Positions 6,792 to 10,964 of a DNA stretch of 10,964 nt are shown here, one piece after another. The translations under genes and the position numbers were made by a program. Location of the stretch: positions 1 to 10,964 of the forward strand of contig WOUX01000016.1 of assembly GCA_009773075.1 (NCBI GenBank). The letters run 5' to 3'. The stretch comes from a bacterium. Lineage in GTDB: Bacteria; Desulfobacterota; UBA8473. The notes beneath the pieces are model-generated. The model did no database searches and was not told the DNA's origin. It worked only from the letters and a program-made list of their open reading frames with translations. Each line of letters opens with the position of its first letter. Position 1 is the first letter of the stretch.

Positions 6792-7613
6792 CTATCGGTC
6801 AAGGGGAAAAAGTCTGTAGGCATCTATGAATCTATCGATACTGGCTTGTATGATTACCTCTGCCCTGTGCAATTCATCGGCTGAATTGAACTCGGAACCC
6901 AGACTGACCAAAATCTTGTCAAAGGACGATCCCTTGATTCCAAGTTTTTTTTGATATTCTATCTTGGCTATATGATATTCTGCATATGAGAAACAGTATT
7001 TACCAAAACGTTTTTTCTTACTCCTGAATTCCCATTCTTCCTTTAATCTAAAATAATCTGAGATAATTCCTTTTAAATCAGGTCTTTTTATCCTTTCAGG
7101 ATTTATGGTTTCACCAAGGGTATTATTTATAATCCTGAAATATTCCTTTACGAAGTCGATGTCGGTAATGACCAGACCATAGAGGTACCAGTCATCCGAT
7201 CCATAGATAACGGCTTTTTTTTCTGATTCTGTGAGGTAGGTATAACTGGGGCATTGGTGAGAGGCGCATAGTTCCTTGCCATAGAAGGAGTTGCCCCGAA
7301 GGTCTTCCCCATTGTTCACCATGGGATGGAGAAGACAACCTATTCTTTCCCGCTTTTCATCTACAAAACCCAGAAATTCACAGTTATAGATGGTCTCAAA
7401 TAGCTTTGATTGAGGAAACAGTTCCGAAACCTTTTCCCTGTAAGTATCAAATGATTCGGAACTCTGTACCAAAGATTGGAAAAACTCGGTCTTCTTATGG
7501 AGTAAGGGTTCCAGCGTGTCCCTTGAATGATCATTCCAGTTATATAGCCCACAGCAAGCACCGCATGACTTTCCGCAGTCGGGTTGACAAAGGTGAGGCG
7601 AATTCATAGACAA
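6792..7613 (-). CDS. Cysteine-rich protein of unknown function, possibly metal- or cluster-binding
   Basis: I do not recognise a named family with certainty. The 273-residue product begins with a dense cysteine group C9-x3-C13-x3-C17-x2-C20-C21 (CQPDCGKSCGACCGLYN), followed by Cys78, Cys93 (GCLLHP), Cys116 and Cys121 (CASHQC). A CxxxCxxCC cluster followed by spaced cysteines recalls the YkgJ/UPF0153 'zinc- or iron-chelating' proteins, though it is longer than those usually are. The C-terminal half (about 150-273) is a charged, mostly helical region with no motif I know. There is no signal peptide or membrane segment. The TTG at 7613 is used because GAAGG lies 10 nt upstream; the ATG two codons later (7607) is possible but its spacing is poorer. 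It starts 13 bp after the upstream gene ends, so the two are co-transcribed. Confidence 0.75.
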   Translation of the reverse strand: MSMNSPHLCQPDCGKSCGACCGLYNWNDHSRDTLEPLLHKKTEFFQSLVQSSESFDTYREKVSELFPQSKLFETIYNCEFLGFVDEKRERIGCLLHPMVNNGEDLRGNSFYGKELCASHQCPSYTYLTESEKKAVIYGSDDWYLYGLVITDIDFVKEYFRIINNTLGETINPERIKRPDLKGIISDYFRLKEEWEFRSKKKRFGKYCFSYAEYHIAKIEYQKKLGIKGSSFDKILVSLGSEFNSADELHRAEVIIQASIDRFIDAYRLFPLDR

Positions 7614-7626
7614 GGATATAAGACCT

Positions 7627-8439
7627 TCAGTCGTATGTCTCGATCGGGTCCAGATGTATATGAACAGTCACCTCTTTAACACCTGGAATGGCTTTAACAA
7701 CCCCCTCTATATCTTGAATTAATTTTTCCTCTTGGGATAGTCGAGCGCTGGTTGTTACTGATACCTTTCCACTATCAGAATAGACTTCGACATCGGGTTT
7801 CAGGTCTATCAGGGTAGCTTTAACCTCAGAAGCAAGTAAAAGATCATCCATTGCCTTTTGGGACTCAGGTATCGTCTGAAAATCCTTCAACCCCACAGTA
7901 TGGCATATGATGTCTACTGCATCATCCACAGTGATTTTTCTGATATGGAGAACCATATCATAGAGACCAGGGTCCCAGGTATCGATCCCATAGAGGGATA
8001 TACTCCATTTTCTTCGTTGTTCGTCAATCTTTTTTAGAAACTGCAATGCCTTTTTTCTAGAAACCCTGTCCCGGTCCATCACCAGTCTGATACGATCCTC
8101 CAGATCGGCAATGATCCTAACTTTGAGCACATGGGATACACCTTTGACGAAGAAGTGACCAGCAAGACCATGATAGACTATGTTATCTTTCTGTAAATGT
8201 CTTAACAAAGCCGATTGGACATAAGCGATATATCTCTCCTTTCCATAGGTGAAGCGATCCAAAAAGGAAGGAGCGTCCTGGATGGCATGGTTAAGCTTTG
8301 TCTCAGGAACATTGAATTCTTCCGATGCCTCAAGAAGGACGTCTCTAGCGATACACTCGTAGCCAAGCTTTTTAGCCACCTTCTCTGCCACTTCTTTCCC
8401 CATACTATATGAGCCCCTTGAAATTGTAATAATAGACAT
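7627..8439 (-). CDS. Cytidylate-kinase-like protein with C-terminal BON-type domain
   Basis: The 270-residue product opens MSIITISRGSYSMGKEVAE, a degenerate P-loop (Gly9 to Lys15, with Glu instead of Ser/Thr after the Lys) seen in the cytidylate-kinase-like family. It continues with VSRKKALQFLKKIDEQRRKW and DTWDPGLYDMVLHIRKITVDDAV, the YDxVLxI strand and preceding segment of that family. Residues about 195-263 look like a BON domain (VKATLIDLKPDVEVYSDSGK ... VVKAIPGVKEVTVHIHL). The true Cmk is a different, shorter protein, so this one need not be a CMP kinase. The start is ATG 8439, with AAGGAG 7 nt before it; the upstream in-frame start at 8481 lacks one. A strong promoter (8496-8524) lies just upstream and a cysteine-rich gene follows 13 bp downstream. 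Confidence 0.82.
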   Translation of the reverse strand: MSIITISRGSYSMGKEVAEKVAKKLGYECIARDVLLEASEEFNVPETKLNHAIQDAPSFLDRFTYGKERYIAYVQSALLRHLQKDNIVYHGLAGHFFVKGVSHVLKVRIIADLEDRIRLVMDRDRVSRKKALQFLKKIDEQRRKWSISLYGIDTWDPGLYDMVLHIRKITVDDAVDIICHTVGLKDFQTIPESQKAMDDLLLASEVKATLIDLKPDVEVYSDSGKVSVTTSARLSQEEKLIQDIEGVVKAIPGVKEVTVHIHLDPIETYD

Positions 8440-8495
8440 AACTCTTCTCCTTATTCTTAATAAAGGTTGATAAAAAACCAATTTCGAGAGACAAA

Positions 8496-8524
8496 ATTAT
8501 ACTAGAGAAAAACTCTAAGATCAA
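8496..8524 (-). promoter_or_regulatory. Probable sigma-70 promoter of the kinase-like/BON gene
   Basis: On the minus strand TTGATC (8524-8519) is followed after 17 nt by a perfect TATAAT (8501-8496). The spacer holds a small inverted repeat, TAGAG-5 nt-CTCTA, which could bind a regulator. The transcript would start near 8489, about 50 nt before the ATG at 8439, and would also serve the cysteine-rich gene downstream. Confidence 0.6.
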
Positions 8525-8626
8525 GAAGGATTCTAAAAATAAATATCAAAGGGAATACTATGTACTCTCTTATCCCTAAAGTTTTTGAATAGCTGTAAGA
8601 ATCAATACTTCTTGCTCTATGCTTTT

Positions 8627-9343
8627 TCAGGCTGAGCCAACTAGTTCCCTGATCTCTTGATCAGTTAAAAAGCGGTATTTTCCAGGTGTCAGTTCTCCTA
8701 ATTCTAAAGGGCCAAATCTTATTCTACGTAATTGATAAATCGAATGCCCTATGCCTTCAAACATTCTCTTAATCTGTCTTTTTTTCCCTTCGTGGATACT
8801 GATCTCCCACCAACTTTTATCCTTTATCTTTTTTATGAATTTCAATTTAGCAGGTGCGGTAAACCCATCGTCTAGTTCAATTCCAGATTCAAGTTTATTG
8901 ATTTCACTGTAGGTTAACATACCATGCATCTCAACCAAATATGTCTTTAGTACCTTATTCCTAGGATGGATCAACCTTTGAGTTACGTCACCATCGTTAG
9001 TAAAGAGGAGTAGACCTTCGGTATTATAGTCCAATCTTCCAACGGGAAAAACCCTTGATTTTATATCTTTTAAGAGGTCTGTAACTATGGGTCTTTTTTG
9101 AGGATCCTTTAGCGTTGTAACATATCCTTTGGGTTTGTTCAGCACTACATAAACCTTTGGTTCCAGATTGGTTATAGGCTTGCCATTAACTTCGATGCTG
9201 TCTTCAGCGGGATCGGCCTTACTACCTAGCTCAGTTACGACTATTCCATTAACTCTTACCATGCCGTCTCTAATAAGATTTTCTGCCTGTCGGCGCGATG
9301 CTAGGCCGGCTTTTGCAATAATCTTTTGAAGCCGCTCTTTCAT
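8627..9343 (-). CDS. rluB: RsuA/RluB-family 16S/23S rRNA pseudouridine synthase
   Basis: The 238-residue enzyme isomerises a uridine of ribosomal RNA to pseudouridine. An N-terminal S4 RNA-binding domain (about 1-60; MKERLQKIIAKAGLASRRQA ... MVRVNG) is followed by the RsuA-type catalytic domain. VLNKPKGYVTT lies near 67-77, and the active-site motif GRLDYNTEGLLLFTNDGD has catalytic Asp105. Later come RLIHPRNKVLKTYLVEM and EGKKRQIKRMFEGIGH. The length and S4 domain fit RluB or a near relative (RluE lacks S4; RsuA acts on 16S). The exact target uridine is not certain. The start is ATG 9343: the product then begins as in relatives, with AAAGGAAG two bases before it. A longer TTG start at 9370 would overlap scpB. 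It lies 13 bp after scpB, an arrangement common in bacteria. Confidence 0.92.
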   Translation of the reverse strand: MKERLQKIIAKAGLASRRQAENLIRDGMVRVNGIVVTELGSKADPAEDSIEVNGKPITNLEPKVYVVLNKPKGYVTTLKDPQKRPIVTDLLKDIKSRVFPVGRLDYNTEGLLLFTNDGDVTQRLIHPRNKVLKTYLVEMHGMLTYSEINKLESGIELDDGFTAPAKLKFIKKIKDKSWWEISIHEGKKRQIKRMFEGIGHSIYQLRRIRFGPLELGELTPGKYRFLTDQEIRELVGSA

Positions 9344-9356
9344 ATCTTCCTTTGAT

Positions 9357-9878
9357 TTATAATTCCTCAACTTCTTGTAAAGTTGGAAGGCTTGACAGAT
9401 CTTTTAGTGCGAATACTTCCAGAAACCTTTTAGATGTCCCATAGATCAGAGGCCTCCCCGGAACCTCCTTTTTCCCTAAAATTCTGATTAATTTCTTATC
9501 CGCAAGGGATCTCAAAATCCCTCCCACATCAACACCCCTGATATATTCAATTTCAGAACGAGTAACTGGCTGTTTATATGCAATAATGGCGAGGGTTTCC
9601 AGGGCTGCTTGACTTAGTTTTAGCGGTATCCCTTTCTTCAATTGCCTAACCCACTCTGAACATTCTGGCTTGGTTCGGAATTGATATCCGCCAGCAACTT
9701 CTTTTAAGGAAAAGCCTCTGTCCATTGTTTGGTATTCTTCCATCAGTTCCGCTATCAAGCCCCTCAGGGCTTTCCTGTCTGGGCTGTCAATGATTTCCTG
9801 GATTTTGTTAATGGGAATAGGGGCATCAGAGGCAAATATTAAACTCTCTATAATAGATTTTATCTGTTTTTTATCCAT
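9357..9878 (-). CDS. scpB: Segregation and condensation protein B
   Basis: ScpB is a dimeric winged-helix protein that binds ScpA in the SMC complex. The 173-residue product has the expected length and hallmarks: MDKKQIKSIIESLIFASDAPI at the start, then LKLSQAALETLAIIAYKQPV, TRSEIEYIRGVDVGGILRSL and LGKKEVPGRPLIYGTSKRF, the two winged-helix domains with the conserved PxTRxEIExIRGV segment. The ATG at 9878 is not preceded by any recognisable ribosome site. A TATAAA stands four bases upstream. The gene is separated from scpA by 242 bp containing a palindromic element, whereas the two usually adjoin or overlap. rluB follows 13 bp after the stop. Confidence 0.96.
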   Translation of the reverse strand: MDKKQIKSIIESLIFASDAPIPINKIQEIIDSPDRKALRGLIAELMEEYQTMDRGFSLKEVAGGYQFRTKPECSEWVRQLKKGIPLKLSQAALETLAIIAYKQPVTRSEIEYIRGVDVGGILRSLADKKLIRILGKKEVPGRPLIYGTSKRFLEVFALKDLSSLPTLQEVEEL

Positions 9879-9923
9879 GTTATTTATATGTTGGGCAGTC
9901 AGGCATCAAGTCCTTTTGCAAGT

Positions 9924-9961
9924 TCTAGATTTGACGCCCTTGTAAATAGTCAAAGTCTAGA
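9924..9961. repeat. Inverted repeat adjoining the palindromic element
   Basis: TCTAGATTTGAC (9924-9935) is matched by GTCAAAGTCTAGA (9949-9961), an imperfect 12-13 bp inverted repeat with one extra base and a 13-nt loop. It touches the left end of the larger element, so it may be part of the same insertion or of an older one. Confidence 0.6.
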
Positions 9962-10133
9962 TGGATTCGTAAAAAGCTCCAGATGCAAGGCGCGCAAATC
10001 ACGAGGAGTGAAGCGTACTTATAGTTACGCTGCAACGACGAGGGATGCAGCGCAAGTGAAGCGTACTTATAGTTACGCTGCAACGACGAGGGATGCAGCG
10101 CAACGCCGCAGATGGACTTTTTACGAATCCATC
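9960..10133. repeat. Palindromic (MITE/REP-like) element with 17-bp terminal inverted repeats
   Basis: The ends are a perfect 17-bp inverted repeat: GATGGATTCGTAAAAAG at 9960-9976 and its complement at 10117-10133. The arms then continue with partly matched bases (CTCCAGATGC against TCCATCTGC) towards a near-palindromic core, AGCGTACTTATAGTTACGCT. The core lies inside a 48-bp unit present twice in tandem. No transposase is encoded, so if mobile it needs help in trans. The right arm overlaps the last codons of scpA and supplies its TAA stop; the left arm lies in the scpA-scpB gap. From memory, similar palindromes are scattered in Desulfobacterota genomes, but I could not check this. The structure would fold strongly in the scp mRNA. 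Confidence 0.8.
10008..10103. repeat. Exact tandem duplication of a 48-bp unit inside the element
   Basis: Two identical 48-bp copies lie end to end, 10008-10055 and 10056-10103, each beginning GTGAAGCGTACTTATAG and ending GATGCAGCGCAA. No base differs between copies, which suggests a recent duplication by slippage or unequal exchange. Without the second copy the element would be about 126 bp. Confidence 0.95.
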
Positions 10134-10846
10134 AGATTTATAGGACAGATTCTAATGGTTCCAAAGGGTGTTGCCTGTATAACCCTTACTACCTTAAGCC
10201 TTATGAGCTCAAGCAAGGCGAGGAAGGTAATTATTACTTCGTGTTTGTCCCCGACCCCGGTGAATAGAGACTGAAAAACGATGTTTCCTGTGTGCTTCAT
10301 CCTTTCAATGAGCTCTGTTATCTTCTCATTAACTGACATCTTTTCAATGGCAATATAGAAAAATTTTTCCGGAGGTTCTTCTTTTAAAACCCTTTTAAAT
10401 GCCTCTATCAATTCAATAATGCTTATTTCGTTCAGGTCTTTTTCGTTTTCTTCTGAAGCCTCACCGGCTAAACCCCTGGTAAATACATCTCTATCTAAGA
10501 TTTCATGGCTCATTAGTTTATTAGCGGTATCTTTGAATCTTTGATATTCGATTAACCGTCTTACCAGCTCCGCCCGTGGATCATCCTCTCCCTCAAACTC
10601 TTCTCTTTCATCTTCTGCTGGAGGCAGGAGCATCTTGGATTTGATATGCATGAGGGTTGCTGCCATTACGAGAAATTCACCGGCAATATCCAGGTTTAAG
10701 GTCTTCATGAGGTCCAGGTATTCAAGGTACTGTGCGGTTATGGATGCAATGGGTATGTCATATATGTCCACTTCATTCTTTTTAATCAGATGCAACAAGA
10801 GGTCTAAAGGCCCCTCAAATACCTGGAGTTTGACATTGTACGGCAT
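10121..10846 (-). CDS. scpA: Segregation and condensation protein A (kleisin)
   Basis: ScpA is the kleisin that bridges the SMC heads in the condensin-like complex that organises the chromosome. The 241-residue product has the canonical N-terminus YNVKLQVFEGPLDLLLHLI, followed by KNEVDIYDIPIASITAQYL and FLVMAATLMHIKSKMLLP, then an acidic linker (about 77-90). A C-terminal winged-helix segment (FLALLELIRLKVVRVIQ) ends ATPFGTIRICPINLMDS. GGAG lies 7 nt before the ATG. The final codons ATG GAT TCG TAA coincide with the terminal inverted repeat of the downstream palindromic element, so the native C-terminus may have been changed by its insertion. The gene begins 16 bp after the stop of a RelE/ParE-like toxin gene. 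Confidence 0.96.
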   Translation of the reverse strand: MPYNVKLQVFEGPLDLLLHLIKKNEVDIYDIPIASITAQYLEYLDLMKTLNLDIAGEFLVMAATLMHIKSKMLLPPAEDEREEFEGEDDPRAELVRRLIEYQRFKDTANKLMSHEILDRDVFTRGLAGEASEENEKDLNEISIIELIEAFKRVLKEEPPEKFFYIAIEKMSVNEKITELIERMKHTGNIVFQSLFTGVGDKHEVIITFLALLELIRLKVVRVIQATPFGTIRICPINLMDS

Positions 10847-10862
10847 GGTCTACTCCATTGTT

Positions 10863-10964
10863 CTATTTTTCGAATATTTCTAAGCTCAGCAACCGCGCAC
10901 CATGAATAACCCGCATAATAATCACTCTGGATCCATCAATTCTAAAGATGGTTCTGTAATTCCC
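10863..10964 (-). CDS. RelE/ParE-family toxin, C-terminal fragment (runs off the window)
   Basis: The last 33 codons and TAG stop of a gene entering from the right edge. They read GNYRTIFRIDGSRVIIMRVI followed by HGARLLSLEIFEK. The pattern Y-R-x-I-F-R-I-D-G-x-x-V-x-I-x-R-V-I-H-G-A-R is typical of the final strands of RelE/ParE-type type II toxins, which poison translation or gyrase. Only about a third of a normal toxin is visible, so neither its intactness nor the presence of an antitoxin gene can be judged. It is 16 bp upstream of scpA on the same strand and may share its transcript. Confidence 0.75.
   Translation of the reverse strand, partial: GNYRTIFRIDGSRVIIMRVIHGARLLSLEIFEK

Larger units (their letters stand above)
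9879..10120. other. Enlarged scpA-scpB gap holding inverted and tandem repeats
   Basis: These 242 bases carry no supported gene. They hold most of the 174-bp palindromic element (9960-10133), a second inverted repeat next to it (9924-9961) and about 45 bases before the scpB start. The plus-strand frame 9888-10274 that crosses them is an artefact: it reads through the palindrome and into antisense scpA. Confidence 0.8.

Noticed and set aside
10008..10103. Possible CRISPR or direct-repeat array
   Set aside because: There are only two copies, joined directly with no spacer between them, and no cas genes nearby. It is a simple tandem duplication within an inverted repeat.
9888..10274. A plus-strand frame of 128 codons with two copies of a 16-residue repeat
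   Set aside because: It reads through the palindrome and into antisense scpA. The peptide repeat is only the 48-bp DNA duplication, whose length happens to be a multiple of three. No ribosome site or family signature.

Overview
This window looks like the chromosome of an anaerobic bacterium, most likely a member of the Desulfobacterota (former Deltaproteobacteria), with moderate to low GC. That placement is an inference. It rests on a stand-alone NADH-oxidising Fe-S/flavin module, a cytidylate-kinase-like protein with a BON-type tail, a MaoC-type hydratase paired with an AcuB-like CBS protein, and a palindromic repeat of a kind I remember, unverified, from such genomes. Every gene I can support lies on the minus strand, so the window reads right to left, from 10964 down to 1. 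No rRNA, tRNA, CRISPR array or transposase gene was seen.

Right end (10964-8627): the last 33 codons of a RelE/ParE-like toxin, then scpA, scpB and an RluB-family pseudouridine synthase gene. scpA and scpB encode the kleisin and winged-helix partners of SMC. They are usually adjacent, but here they are separated by 242 bp holding a 174-bp palindromic element (9960-10133) with 17-bp terminal inverted repeats and an exact 48-bp tandem duplication. The outer arm of the element supplies the last codons and stop of scpA.

Middle right (8524-6792): a well-formed promoter drives a cytidylate-kinase-like/BON protein, followed closely by a cysteine-rich protein that may bind metal and is of unknown function.

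Centre (6643-2400): a four-gene operon. Three genes form a HoxEFU/HydCB-like diaphorase: a NuoE-type [2Fe-2S] protein, a NuoF-type FMN/NADH protein with extra N- and C-terminal Fe-S domains, and a small HoxU-like NuoG N-terminal protein. It is followed 3 bp later by a DHH-family phosphoesterase. No hydrogenase, formate dehydrogenase or heterodisulfide reductase subunit lies in the window, so the electron partner is unknown.

Left (2207-888): a promoter, a MaoC/hotdog hydratase with a GTG start, and a CBS-CBS-ACT protein resembling AcuB, ended by a strong intrinsic terminator at 882-921. Left end (751-1): a good promoter and the first 202 codons of smc, which runs off the window. smc therefore lies about 9 kb from scpA and scpB, the genes for its partners.
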